A stretch of 64,000 bases of DNA, taken from Aquicella lusitana (GTDB taxonomy: Bacteria; Pseudomonadota; Gammaproteobacteria; DSM-16500). The position numbers were made by a program, and so were the translations under genes. Positions 19,066 to 28,685 of the stretch are shown here, one piece after another. Position 1 is the stretch's first letter. Every line of letters begins with the position of its first letter. The stretch spans positions 620,001-684,000 of the forward strand of contig NZ_LR699114.1 of assembly GCF_902459475.1 (NCBI RefSeq). The letters are read 5' to 3'. The notes beneath the pieces are model-generated. The model made no database searches. It was not told where the DNA came from and was given only the letters and a program-made list of their open reading frames with translations.

Positions 19066-20436
19066 TTGAATATCACCGTCATTGGAGCAGGATATGTTGG
19101 TCTAGTGACAGGAGCCTGTTTTGCGGAATTAGGTAATCATGTCACATGCGTAGACGTCAACGAACAAAAAATTGCGAACCTGAAGAAAGGTATTCTGCCT
19201 ATTTATGAGCCTGGCCTTGAACAGATGGTCATGTCCAATATGCAGGAAGACCGGTTGCGTTTTGCTACTTCGCTGTCATCAATTGGCATGGACCCTCACG
19301 TGATTTTCATTGCGGTTGGCACACCCAGCGATAAAGACGGGTCGGCGGACATAAAATATGTGTTGGAGGCGGCGCGCGATATTGGTAACCATATCAAACA
19401 GTATTGCGTTATCGTGGATAAATCGACCGTGCCAGTGGGTATGGCCGATCAGGTTAAACAGATTATTCAACAGGCTCTGAAACAGCGCCACCTCGACATT
19501 GATTTTGATGTGGTCAGCAATCCCGAGTTTTTGCGTGAAGGTGCTGCGATCGAGGATTTTATGCGGCCAGACCGGGTGATTGTTGGGCTTGAGTCCAATA
19601 ATGCCAAAAATGTAATGCTGGATTTATACCTGCCAATTTTACGCAATCCTGAGCGCATCTATTTTATGAATGTCAAAGATGCGGAAATGACCAAGTATGC
19701 AGCAAACGCCATGCTCGCTACGCGCATATCCTTTATGAATGAAATGGCGCTACTCTGCGAACGCATGGGGGTGGATATAGAAAATGTGCGCATCGGTATT
19801 GGCTCTGATTCGCGTATTGGCAATGCTTTTCTCAATTCCGGCTGTGGTTATGGCGGCTCCTGCTTCCCCAAAGATGTGCGCGCATTGATGAAGATGGCGG
19901 AAGGACATGGCGTTCATCCGCTCATTCTGCAAGCTGTTGAAAACCGGAACTTTGCGCAGAAGCGCCTTCTTCCGGAAAAAATCATTCGTCTGTTTGGCGA
20001 AGACCTTTCCGGCGTGACAATTGGCGTGTGGGGACTTGCGTTCAAGCCTGGCACCGATGATATGCGTGAAGCTTCCTCTCTTGTCTTGATTGAAGAATGC
20101 ATCAGGCGCGGAGCGCAAGTGCGGGCATACGATCCCGCTGCCATGCCTCAAGCGCGGCAAACCATGCCGGAAGAATGGTTTGCATCAGGCAAGCTTGTGC
20201 TCACTGAGCATCAGTACGATGCGTTGAATGAAGCGGATGCGCTCGCACTTGTCACCGAATGGAAACCATTCTGCTACCCGGATCTCGCCATGATGAAAAA
20301 CCGCATGCGCCGCCGTATTATTCTGGATGGCCGTAATCAGTATGATCCCAAGCAAATGCACGAGAGCGGTTTTGATTACTATGGAATAGGGCGAGGCAGC
20401 CGGGAAAGGTCGGTCGACGAACGCGCGGTAGCATAG
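19066..20436 (+). CDS. ugd: UDP-glucose 6-dehydrogenase
   Basis: Oxidises UDP-glucose twice with NAD to UDP-glucuronate for acidic polysaccharide. The 456-residue protein starts MNITVIGAGYVG (Rossmann fold) and has the active-site motif GYGGSCFPKD with the catalytic cysteine, and AVGTPSDKDGSAD. The start codon is TTG at 19066, supported by GGAG ten bases upstream and by exact family alignment of the first residues. It follows galU and the GT39-like gene in one operon. Confidence 0.96.
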   Translation: MNITVIGAGYVGLVTGACFAELGNHVTCVDVNEQKIANLKKGILPIYEPGLEQMVMSNMQEDRLRFATSLSSIGMDPHVIFIAVGTPSDKDGSADIKYVLEAARDIGNHIKQYCVIVDKSTVPVGMADQVKQIIQQALKQRHLDIDFDVVSNPEFLREGAAIEDFMRPDRVIVGLESNNAKNVMLDLYLPILRNPERIYFMNVKDAEMTKYAANAMLATRISFMNEMALLCERMGVDIENVRIGIGSDSRIGNAFLNSGCGYGGSCFPKDVRALMKMAEGHGVHPLILQAVENRNFAQKRLLPEKIIRLFGEDLSGVTIGVWGLAFKPGTDDMREASSLVLIEECIRRGAQVRAYDPAAMPQARQTMPEEWFASGKLVLTEHQYDALNEADALALVTEWKPFCYPDLAMMKNRMRRRIILDGRNQYDPKQMHESGFDYYGIGRGSRERSVDERAVA

Positions 20437-20459
20437 TAACCAGCACCGCAGGAAGCCTG

Positions 20460-21080
20460 TTAGATGATATGGTGCAGCCTTTCCTCCTCCTCATCTAGCA
20501 GCCTGAGAAAATTCGGTCTCAATGCGTGCTCTGCGTAAGAGAGAGCTTTGAATAAACCGCCAAATAATCCAAAACGATGGCCGCTGGCCGATCGAATAAG
20601 ATAATCGATAGCAGCGCTTGCGAATGCAAACTGAAATGATAAGGTAGTATTCCAGGCGTTTTCGTTGCGATCATCAGCCTGATGACTGTTGGATTCAAGA
20701 ATGAGTAGCAGGGTCGCGCATCCGACTACGCCACCAGTTAGAATGGATTTACCGACGGAAGATTTCCATTTTAAAGACGGGTTAAAATAAGCTGAGAGTG
20801 TTTTGAGGACAGCTTGTTTATCATACTCGTCATACCGCGATGAATCATTCTTGAAATTATGGTCAAGCGTGTTTTTCAGATGCAGATCCATACAAAAACC
20901 AGTTAGTGGTTCTTTAGTCATGGGACTAATAGGACCCAATCTTGTTATGCTTTCCAGTAGCACAGCAAGTTCATAATGATAACCATCTGATGCCAGCACG
21001 GGATAGCGCATGATATTAAGGGAGAGCGGGCAATATATAAGATCTTTATCTACGGTTAAGAGGTTGTTGTTTTCAGTCAT
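20460..21080 (-). CDS. U-box domain protein, candidate E3 ubiquitin ligase effector
   Basis: A 206-residue protein whose residues 14-76 read as a U-box: YCPLSLNIMRYPVLASDGYHYE, then PMTKEPL and a final helix HLKNTLDHNF. This matches the eukaryotic pattern CPI-x-x-x-x-M-x-DPV-x-x-x-x-G-x-TYER, with CP, M, PV, G and Y retained. U-box proteins recruit ubiquitin-loaded E2; bacterial examples in Legionella (LubX, GobX) are secreted into host cells. A hydrophobic segment lies at about 110-128. The C-terminus LLDEEEERLHHII is a glutamate-rich block like the E-block of Dot/Icm substrates. The start overlaps the thiN end by eight bases. Confidence 0.7.
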   Translation of the reverse strand: MTENNNLLTVDKDLIYCPLSLNIMRYPVLASDGYHYELAVLLESITRLGPISPMTKEPLTGFCMDLHLKNTLDHNFKNDSSRYDEYDKQAVLKTLSAYFNPSLKWKSSVGKSILTGGVVGCATLLLILESNSHQADDRNENAWNTTLSFQFAFASAAIDYLIRSASGHRFGLFGGLFKALSYAEHALRPNFLRLLDEEEERLHHII

Positions 21081-21795
21081 TTATTATTCTCAAGTTAGTT
21101 TCGCACATTTTCACATCTCTTAATTGCATTTCCAAGCGTTCAATCTGGCTTTTTTGCATGAAGCTGCGCTGAGATGCCAGCATAGGCGGCATGATCAGTA
21201 AAGCTTCACCTCGAATGTCCAAAAAAGCCCGGTCACTCATCAGGGAATTGCAGATGCTTTCCGAGTAGCCAAAATGTAACGGATAATCGGTAACATCATA
21301 ACTAAGGCCTTGCGAAGAAAAAATACCACGAGGGAATGCCATGATGCCGCATTTATCGCCTGGCATGCCGTACAGGGTGATGCATTCATCACGGGCATAG
21401 CGTAGAGTTTGTTGCTCAGTATGCAAAAGCAGGGGCCGCTTGTTTTTGTATTCAGTGCGTAATGAGCGAATGGCACCTTCATGATGATCGAGACGTCCGC
21501 CTGTGGCACACACCAATGTAATGCTCGCTGCTTGCTGATCGTCGCAATAGCGAATTGCTTTGACGAGATCGGTCAGGCTTTGATCGTTTGCAAGTACGAC
21601 AGAATGCTGGCGACTCGCCAGCGATTGAGAATCGATAGAATCAAAGTCGCCCAATATGAGATCAGGTTGAATTCCCAAGCGGATCAGCCTGTCTGCCGCT
21701 CCATCCAGCGCTACAATAACACTGTTCATGGCAGCTTCAGTGATAATTTCCCTCACTAAAAAATTGCCGTTTGCGACAAGCAGGTAGTTTTTCAT
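21073..21795 (-). CDS. thiN: Thiamine pyrophosphokinase
   Basis: Transfers pyrophosphate from ATP to thiamine, giving thiamine pyrophosphate. Motifs of the family are present: LDGAADRL, ILGDFDSI (49-53 GDFDS), TDLVKA (75-80) for the usual TD-x-x-KA, and CATGGRLDHH (96-105). The C-terminal beta-rich part has GLSYDVTDYPLHFGYSESICN matching the thiamine-binding region. At 240 residues it is of normal length. It allows use of salvaged thiamine. It forms an overlapping pair with the U-box gene downstream, an odd partner. Confidence 0.88.
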   Translation of the reverse strand: MKNYLLVANGNFLVREIITEAAMNSVIVALDGAADRLIRLGIQPDLILGDFDSIDSQSLASRQHSVVLANDQSLTDLVKAIRYCDDQQAASITLVCATGGRLDHHEGAIRSLRTEYKNKRPLLLHTEQQTLRYARDECITLYGMPGDKCGIMAFPRGIFSSQGLSYDVTDYPLHFGYSESICNSLMSDRAFLDIRGEALLIMPPMLASQRSFMQKSQIERLEMQLRDVKMCETNLRIIND

Positions 21796-21901
21796 TTTAA
21801 ATGACGATGTGTGTGTTAATAATTTAAAGGCAATTTTACATGAAGGAAGGGTGGGTAGGTAAATAAATTTTTATTATATTTTTCATCGGGTTATGATGAT
21901 C

Positions 21902-24823
21902 CTAGGTGTGAGGGCGAAATGAATTTTTCACGTCGGCTTCTGCTTTATGGGTATTTTCAATGTTTTCAATCGCCTCATTAATGGCGGTTTCAATTTTTCG
22001 AGAATATTTGCCAGGAGTGTCCTGCGGGGACGTTGTTTGGTTTCCAGGGAGGCCGGAAGCTATGGCGGTATTTAAATTCTTGAGCGCATAAAGCCATTCT
22101 AAAATACTGGCTATGGATGTCGGTGAAGTCTTATTCATTTCATATTTAATATTTGCCAGACACGCTTGAATCGCATTCAATTGGTTTAAATAGACAGGAT
22201 GTTTTTGCTCCAGTTTTCTGAAATCATTTTGACATTCAATAAGCGGCATTAAAAGCGAATTTCCTTTAATTCCTTCTTTATCTAACGGTATACGTTTGAA
22301 TGCGTTCAACTTATTGATTTGATCCATATCGAGTTGTTTTTTATGGTTCCTTAAATCACTTTCTACAGCATCCATAGGTAAAAATTCAGTATAATCATTT
22401 AGGCTGCTGATTTTTTTAATCATGGTTGCCATGCTTTGTAATTTTTCTGCTTGTTCTTTATCTTCATTGGTCGTGGCGGCTAATTTATCCTGAACGGTTT
22501 TAGTAAGATCGTGATATAAATTCATTAACTTCATATATTCATTATTGGAAGTGCTACCAGAACGATCAGTTGTCATGGCAGGTTGCGATTTTAATTCACG
22601 CAACAAAGCTTCCCGCTCTTTTTCAATTTCGTTATAAAAAAGCTGTAATTTAGCGACTTCATTATCTATGTCGACATGGCTTTTTTGGGTTTTATCATTT
22701 GATATGGTATCAACAAGCGACCGTATTTCATTTTCATCTAGTCGAATATTTAATTCACTAAACTTTTCTGCCAATTTTAAACCCAGTTCGTCCTTGGATT
22801 TGGCATTTTCTATGGCATCATTGACGCTTTTGATCCAGGCAGTATTATCTGTCAAAATGGATATGTCATCCAACTGATCAATGTGCCGCATTAAACAGTT
22901 GCGTATTTCTGCATTTAAGAAACTTGTATTTATAGCCAGCTGGCATAAAAATGTATCACCGATAATCTTGGCAAAATTGGCGTTCATGTGTTGCGAAGAA
23001 ATAAGCTCTCTTGTTCTTATTTTTGTACCGCCGTATTGCTTGTCCAGATTTAATCCAAGTTGATGTTCTGAAATAATTTCCTCGGCTTCGTCGGTAAATT
23101 TCTTTCTTAATTGCTGAGCTTGATCAACAATATCTTTGTCTCCTGCGCTTTCTCTTTTTTCGTTGGCAAGGCGTATACCTTCTCGCAAGGCAATCTTTAA
23201 CATTTCTGTTCGGAACATAAACTGTTTTTCTTCCTCACCAGGCGCCACTTTTTGTTGGCTTTTTAGAAAATCTTGTATTTCCCTCGTGGACATGGGTGTC
23301 GCTTCAGCCGTTTTACGCCTTGCGGGTATAGGTGAAGTTGATCCAAGGCTTCTTCTGAGCCAATTTTCACTTCGCTGCGACATTTTTTGCTGTTCATCGA
23401 GCGTTCTTCTCACTTTTGGACTTTTGGTAAGCTGATTGACATTAATGTCCCTTGTGGGAGGAGGGGTGAGAGGTGAATGAGCGTCTTTTGATTCCGGATT
23501 GTTATCAGGGCTGAGAGTTTGAGATGCATTTAAAGTAGATTCTTTTCGCCTTTGCACTTTTGCAGCCTCATCTTCTTTGCCTTCTTTTGTTTGGAAGTCT
23601 TGCCAAACCTGTTGTACACTTTTAAAAAGATTGTCCTGTTCAAGAATATGTGCTTCCAATTCATGTTGGTCTAATACACTGACTTTTTTCCCTCTGATTA
23701 CATTTAGCCCTTTGCTTACCTGGTGTCCCGGGTTTTTATTGATAAAACTTCTCAGCACTGTTGAGAATGAATATTCTCGTATGAGCGGCCCACCTTTTTT
23801 ACTTAGGTCATCACCTTTATCAAGCGGTTGATTGCTGCTCTTCATTTTTTTAATTGCATTCTGGAATTGATTAGGATAGGAATCAGTTATAACAAGCGAT
23901 TCTGCTATCCCATTACTGATATAGATAAGTGAAGGAGGCACTTTAGAAAAAATGTAGCAATTATTGTATTTGGCTTCTTTCAATTCATCCTCTGTGAGTG
24001 GATTCTCAAGCAGATAGATATCATTGTCTTTTGCGATTTCTTCAACCAACAAATGCTTGGTTAAATAAAGCCCTTTAAATCCTTCGTCTTCTTTGATTTT
24101 TGCCTCTATCCTGGGCCATTCATCGGTATAAAATGCACTCTCTCTGACGACTTGCCCGAAGGCGTGCAGTTCCACATCTTGGTCTGCGGTGTTTGCTATT
24201 TCAATAGACATTTTCATCCAAAATTGTTTCAGGAGATTTTCCGGATTGGTGCTCCATCCTATTCCCCATGAAATGCCATCAAATAAACTGCCAGCCAAGG
24301 AGCCTTCCAGTGTCGTTTTATTATCTGCTTGTGCGAGTAGGCCCGCATAGCGTTGGTTGATTTTAGACCACAACACAACGCCGCCTTTTATTTCGTTGCC
24401 AAGTTCATTTTTTCTGAAGGCATCAAATTTGACAAGACATGCCATGACATTATTTAAGGCACGTTGAAAACTATTAAGCGCATCCACTGAACCTTGTGTA
24501 TCAGATACTTCTTTTAACGCATTGGAAAATATCTCGACCTCTTTTGTAATTTCAGCTGCAAATAGTTGGATGCTTTTCAGGTGATTTTCTTTGGATGCTA
24601 ATTGTGATTCAAGCTCATGAATATTGTTTAGCAAAGCACTTCTTTCAACTTCATTTAAATTTTTCGGATCTGTTTCTTTCATTTTTCTCAATTGTGATTC
24701 TAGTTTTTTTACCTCTATGTCATTATCAATGACCAGGTTTTCCAGTCTTGATAGAAAAGTTTTTTTAGAATTGGTCCAGCCTTCTTCATTAAAAGAACCA
24801 AATTTAGATGGGGTTGGCACCAT
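21902..24823 (-). CDS. 973-residue coiled-coil protein of unknown function; candidate effector
   Basis: A very large hydrophilic protein with no signal peptide. Residues ~15-120 and ~735-830 are strongly coiled-coil. A globular, hydrophobic-containing region lies at about 150-350. A basic, Ser/Thr/Pro-rich, probably disordered linker runs from ~425 to ~530 with several SP/TP sites (SPLTPPP, TSPIPARR). The last third is helical. GGAGAGG lies just before the ATG. AT-rich compared with the flanking metabolic genes. The architecture resembles Legionella-type effectors; I do not recognise any domain, so function is unknown. Confidence 0.6.
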   Translation of the reverse strand: MVPTPSKFGSFNEEGWTNSKKTFLSRLENLVIDNDIEVKKLESQLRKMKETDPKNLNEVERSALLNNIHELESQLASKENHLKSIQLFAAEITKEVEIFSNALKEVSDTQGSVDALNSFQRALNNVMACLVKFDAFRKNELGNEIKGGVVLWSKINQRYAGLLAQADNKTTLEGSLAGSLFDGISWGIGWSTNPENLLKQFWMKMSIEIANTADQDVELHAFGQVVRESAFYTDEWPRIEAKIKEDEGFKGLYLTKHLLVEEIAKDNDIYLLENPLTEDELKEAKYNNCYIFSKVPPSLIYISNGIAESLVITDSYPNQFQNAIKKMKSSNQPLDKGDDLSKKGGPLIREYSFSTVLRSFINKNPGHQVSKGLNVIRGKKVSVLDQHELEAHILEQDNLFKSVQQVWQDFQTKEGKEDEAAKVQRRKESTLNASQTLSPDNNPESKDAHSPLTPPPTRDINVNQLTKSPKVRRTLDEQQKMSQRSENWLRRSLGSTSPIPARRKTAEATPMSTREIQDFLKSQQKVAPGEEEKQFMFRTEMLKIALREGIRLANEKRESAGDKDIVDQAQQLRKKFTDEAEEIISEHQLGLNLDKQYGGTKIRTRELISSQHMNANFAKIIGDTFLCQLAINTSFLNAEIRNCLMRHIDQLDDISILTDNTAWIKSVNDAIENAKSKDELGLKLAEKFSELNIRLDENEIRSLVDTISNDKTQKSHVDIDNEVAKLQLFYNEIEKEREALLRELKSQPAMTTDRSGSTSNNEYMKLMNLYHDLTKTVQDKLAATTNEDKEQAEKLQSMATMIKKISSLNDYTEFLPMDAVESDLRNHKKQLDMDQINKLNAFKRIPLDKEGIKGNSLLMPLIECQNDFRKLEQKHPVYLNQLNAIQACLANIKYEMNKTSPTSIASILEWLYALKNLNTAIASGLPGNQTTSPQDTPGKYSRKIETAINEAIENIENTHKAEADVKNSFRPHT

Positions 24824-25125
24824 GCTCCTCTCCGCCTAATTTTTGGATTTTTATTATTTTGTTAAATAACTGTTTTAAGTATAGTTGACGGTTTTTAGTT
24901 CTATATTGTTGCGCTTTTTTCTTTATTTTTGATTGGATTAGACGGCAAGGCCGGGGTCTTGATTGGTGTGAATAGGAGAGTTTTTAATAACCTTTTGAAT
25001 ATTAATGCATTTTAAAGCGCCTGCTACTTGCGTGTACAAGCTTGTTTTATTAAGCATTAATATTGCATTAACAATCCTCTGGTATATTTTTGCAGATCAA
25101 TTTTAATAACTTACTGATAAAAATC
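24824..25125. other. AT-rich divergent intergenic region
   Basis: Separates the leftward 973-residue gene from the rightward kinase gene. It holds a TTAA direct repeat with 11-base spacing (25057-25071) followed by TATATT at 25083. I see no RNA gene or open frame of note. Confidence 0.4.
25057..25071 (+). promoter_or_regulatory. PmrA-box-like repeat before the broken kinase gene
   Basis: ATTAAT-N5-ATTAAC: the TTAA cores at 25057 and 25068 are 11 bases apart. The -10 candidate TATATT (25083-25088) follows 12 bases later, the geometry expected for an activator box covering the -35 region. A third TTAA at 25050 adds ambiguity. Weaker than the box at 9743 because the first base of each half is A. 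Confidence 0.35.
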
Positions 25126-27017
25126 ATGCAATCACACAAAACCAACCTAAAACTGACAGCTAGCGAATCCAGGCTGGACTTGACTTCAAGAAGTAAAAAA
25201 GGCCGTTCCATTATTGTTTCAGATCACGATCCTGACCTTCAGGCTGAACTGGTGCATCGGGTTTCCGAAAGTGAAAAACGCGAAATAATGAAAGCGTGCC
25301 CGGGCTTCAGTGAAAAGAATTTTATTCGTGACGATAAAGTGGAGTCAGCACCTTTTAAGGTCGTATTGGGTGAGGGTACCTACGCTAAAGTTGTGTTAGG
25401 AAGGTTGTTGGCAAGTGAAGAAACACCGCAGTTAAATAATAATAAAGATTACAAACGTTTTATTGCCGTGCGGAAGGTTAAGTCAAGTTCTGCTTTGTTA
25501 GAAACGACCGAACAGGATCGTAAAAATGTTTTAGAAATGGCTGAGAAGGAATTGGAATTGCATGAAAAACTTAAATCTTCCAAGGCACTGGCGGCAGATT
25601 TGCCTATCGTGCTTTTTGCCAGCCACAAGAAAAACAAACGTGAAGAAGACCAGATTTATCAGGCGCTGCCATTAGCTGATTTTGGTAATGGAATAAAATT
25701 GATAAAGTCCATCCGCAAATCATCGCTAACAAATGATGAAAAGAACACGGATTTTATATTAAATCGCTTGTTAGAGAGGTTTGTGCATTACATGCAATCA
25801 GTTGTTTTATTGTCGACCTTAAACCGGAAAATTTGTTGCTCAAGAGTAGCGGAGAATTACAGTTAACAGACTTGGGAGCCGCTACTTATTATCACAATGG
25901 TCCTGAACAAGCTCCCCTGTCACCATCAAATTTCTCAGACAAAGGTTATCTGCATCCCATCTCCTTATATGAAATCGCGAAGCAAAAGAGAGTCCCGGAT
26001 TTGAGCCGGTTAGTACGCGACAGATTAAACGACCACTTTGCGTTAGCCCTTACCATCTTGCAACTCTGCCATCCTGACTTGCAGGAATTTGTAGTTCGTC
26101 GAATGATAAGGAACACAAGGAATTTTGAGAGACGATATGAGGATGCGGATGCACATTATCAGGATGTGGTGTCTGACTATACTAATATTATTGATGAGCT
26201 GAAAAAACTGGATAGTTTTAACAAACTTCACCCAGATTTGGCCGGGTTTCTACTTCAATTGCTTAATCTCGATTATCACAGTATTCAACCATTAAATGAC
26301 ATGGCCAATGGTTGTCAGAATTATTTCGCTGTCGGTAGTGAAGATGAAGAAGAGGCAAGACAATTATTTAGCAGAATGCTTTCTTCTCAGGCCAACACTA
26401 AGCAACCCGTACAAGATAAAAAATTATCATTGAGTTCACCCGTTTTGCTCGGCGGTTATGTCGGTACAGTGGCTGAAGAAACTAAAGTCACGTCTACCGC
26501 ATTACCCATCATTCAGCTAGGCCATAAAAAAGAAAAGCTGCTGCAATCTGAGGAAGATATATCAGAAATTAAGGCTGATCCGCATTCAGATCTGAGCCAA
26601 TCTCGTTTTACTTCCACCGCGCTGATCGATAAGTTGAGCAGGATTATTCATGCTGATAACTATTGGCAGGCCAAATCGTCCGCTTCTAAAAATAAAAAAT
26701 TCATGCCTGCGCTGAATGAAATGAAGCAGATTCTTCAAGCATTAGATGATTTTCAAAGCGAAAACGAAATCCTGGCCGCTTTGGCGAAAGTCGTTTCTAC
26801 GAATAAGAATCATGGCGTCAGTGCTTTCAATTTATTTCCTTCCTGCGCGCCGCTCTCTCCCCAAAAAATCCTTTTCCAGGCCATAAAAAAACTGGCTACT
26901 GATGTTCATCATCAAAAGTCATTAATAGACCTGGAAATGCTTCATGAGGCGGCAACAGGGATGGAGAAGAATGAAAATCTTTCGGGCAGACGGAAGGTGC
27001 CTAACCTGCAAAATTAA
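25126..27017 (+). pseudogene. Ser/Thr protein kinase-like gene split by a one-base frameshift
   Basis: The N-terminal frame (to a stop at 25866) encodes the kinase N-lobe: LGEGTYAKVV glycine loop (81-90 of the ATG 25126 product), AVRKV at the invariant-lysine position (Arg then Lys) and a helix-C-like EKELELHEKL. From about 25797 the homology moves to the -1 frame, which reads FIVDLKPENLLL (catalytic loop, HRD changed to IVD) and LTDLGAATYY (DFG as DLG), then a helical C-terminus to 27017. A single base missing near 25796-25800 would join them. No slippery heptamer is in phase there. Mutation or assembly error are the likely causes; with the altered residues even the intact form may have been a pseudokinase. 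Confidence 0.7.
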
Positions 27018-27026
27018 CAATCGCAT

Positions 27027-27055
27027 AAACCCTGTCACTAGCCACAGGGTTTTTA
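27027..27055 (+). terminator. Rho-independent terminator after the kinase gene
   Basis: AAACCCTGT (27027-27035), an eight-base loop, and ACAGGGTTT (27044-27052) followed by TTAT form a nine-bp stem with a short T-run, nine bases after the kinase stop. It isolates the pan operon from the upstream gene. Confidence 0.8.
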
Positions 27056-27177
27056 TCCCTACTTGCATTAATCGGCGGCATCCTATACATTAACTCCCGA
27101 TCTGACCCTCGGCAGGGCAGAGACATGACGTAATATTGTTAAAGAGTTGCCGCCCTGTGTGGCTTTAGGACTTGATC

Positions 27178-27897
27178 ATGAGACAAGTACCGCATTATCT
27201 CCTTATCGGCAATGGCCGTGTAGCACGTCATCTGCGTCATTATTTTTCCCAGCTTAATATCAGCTTTGATCACTGGCATCGCCATGAGCCGATCGCAAGG
27301 CTCGAGCAACTGCGTGATCGTGCTTCGCACATTCTGTTATTAATCAAGGACAGTGCGATTGACGCATTTATTCTTCAACACTTGGCAGATACCTCCGCTT
27401 TAAAAATCCATTTCTCCGGGTGTCTTGTGAGCCCGCTTGCCTGCGGCGCTCATCCCTTAATGACTTTCAATACAAGTCTCTATAGTTTGGAACAATATCA
27501 TCAGATTCCGTTTGTCATTGACCATGATGCACCTGATTTTACAGAGTTGTTGCCGGGCATTCCAAATCAACATGTGAGGCTCCATACTTCCCTGAAATCC
27601 AAGTATCATGCGTTTTGTGTATTGAGCGGTAACTTTAGTTCACTGTTGTGGCAAAAGTTGTTTCAAGCTTTTGAGAAAGAATTAAATCTGCCTGCTTTGA
27701 TTGCGCACCCTTATCTTTTTCAGCAAATGCACAACTTGGTCAGTGACCCTGCCAGTGCGCTTTCCGGTCCGTTAACACGCAATGATATTGATACCATCGA
27801 AAAAAACCTCGCTGCATTGGCGTCAGATCCTTTTCAGGAGGTATATAAAAGTTTTGTCCATTGTTTCCAGCAATTGAAAGAGCGAGGGTCGATATGA
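27178..27897 (+). CDS. panG: PanG-type ketopantoate reductase (DUF2520-like)
   Basis: A 239-residue Rossmann-fold reductase: YLLIGNGRVARHL at the N-terminus, then SHILLLIKDSAI and HFSG and a helical C-terminal domain. It is not PanE. It is the first gene of panG-panB-panC-panD-coaX, exactly where ketopantoate reductase is needed, and PanG was described as an alternative ketopantoate reductase in Francisella, with relatives in Coxiella. It would reduce ketopantoate to pantoate with NAD(P)H. The ATG at 27178 is chosen over a TTG six bases earlier because AGGA lies seven bases upstream of it. Overlaps panB by four bases. Confidence 0.75.
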   Translation: MRQVPHYLLIGNGRVARHLRHYFSQLNISFDHWHRHEPIARLEQLRDRASHILLLIKDSAIDAFILQHLADTSALKIHFSGCLVSPLACGAHPLMTFNTSLYSLEQYHQIPFVIDHDAPDFTELLPGIPNQHVRLHTSLKSKYHAFCVLSGNFSSLLWQKLFQAFEKELNLPALIAHPYLFQQMHNLVSDPASALSGPLTRNDIDTIEKNLAALASDPFQEVYKSFVHCFQQLKERGSI

Positions 27898-28685
27898 ACG
27901 TTTTGGATTTTTATACCAAGAAACAAAAGGGCGATAAAATCAGCATGATTACTTGTTATGATTATACCAGCGCCCGTCTTTTGGCGGAGACGCCGGTGGA
28001 TTGTTTACTGGTAGGCGATAGTGTTGCCATGACGATGCACGGTTACAAAGATACACTCTCAGCAACGCTTGAGATGATGTGCTTTCATACCTCGGCAGTG
28101 AGTCGCGGCGCGGGGAATAAATTTATTGTCGGCGATATGCCGTTTTTAAGCTATCGAAAATCACTCAGCAAAAATGTAACGGCTGCGCAGGTATTGATGC
28201 AGGCAGGAGCGCATGCTGTCAAACTGGAATGTGCTGCAGGCAATGCAAAACTGGTCCGTCATTTGACGGAATCGGGCATCCCTGTGATGGGTCATTTGGG
28301 GCTTACCCCGCAATCGGTTTATGCGCTTGGCGGCTACAAGGTGCAAGGCAAAACACAGGAAAGCGCAGCACGGTTAAAAGAAGACGCACTGATTTTGCAG
28401 GAAGCGGGCTGTTTTGCCATTGTGCTTGAATGTGTCCCTGCACCACTTGCAAAAACTGTCACGCAGCAGCTTTCTGTTCCCACCATAGGCATTGGTGCAG
28501 GCCCAGATACCGATGGTCAAGTACTCGTCTTTCAGGACCTGCTCGGTTTGAATCAGGATTTTAAGCCCAAATTTGTTAAAGCGTTTGTCAATGGTTACGA
28601 GCAATTAAAGCAAGGTATTGAAACCTATATCAGTGCAGTGAAATCAGGGGAGTTTCCGCAGCATGAACATTGTTTCGAAAATTGA
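27894..28685 (+). CDS. panB: 3-methyl-2-oxobutanoate hydroxymethyltransferase
   Basis: First committed step of pantothenate synthesis: transfers a hydroxymethyl group from methylene-tetrahydrofolate to ketoisovalerate, giving ketopantoate. The 263-residue TIM-barrel protein has MITCYDYTSA, LLVGDSVAM (metal-binding Asp), VGDMPF, GHLGLTPQ and IGIGAGPDTDGQVLV, all family signatures. The ATG at 27894 overlaps the panG stop (ATGA) and matches the family N-terminus; an upstream in-frame start inside panG would be unneeded. Confidence 0.96.
   Translation: MNVLDFYTKKQKGDKISMITCYDYTSARLLAETPVDCLLVGDSVAMTMHGYKDTLSATLEMMCFHTSAVSRGAGNKFIVGDMPFLSYRKSLSKNVTAAQVLMQAGAHAVKLECAAGNAKLVRHLTESGIPVMGHLGLTPQSVYALGGYKVQGKTQESAARLKEDALILQEAGCFAIVLECVPAPLAKTVTQQLSVPTIGIGAGPDTDGQVLVFQDLLGLNQDFKPKFVKAFVNGYEQLKQGIETYISAVKSGEFPQHEHCFEN

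Noticed and set aside
1..20436. A Wzx/Wzy-type polysaccharide pathway
   Set aside because: No Wzx flippase or Wzy polymerase-like membrane gene was seen; the wzm/wzt pair points to ABC-dependent export, although genes outside the window cannot be excluded.
25790..25870. Programmed -1 frameshifting in the split kinase gene
   Set aside because: The bases around the frame change (CAATCAGTTGTTTTATTG) contain no X-XXY-YYZ heptamer in the zero frame, and no strong downstream stem was visible.
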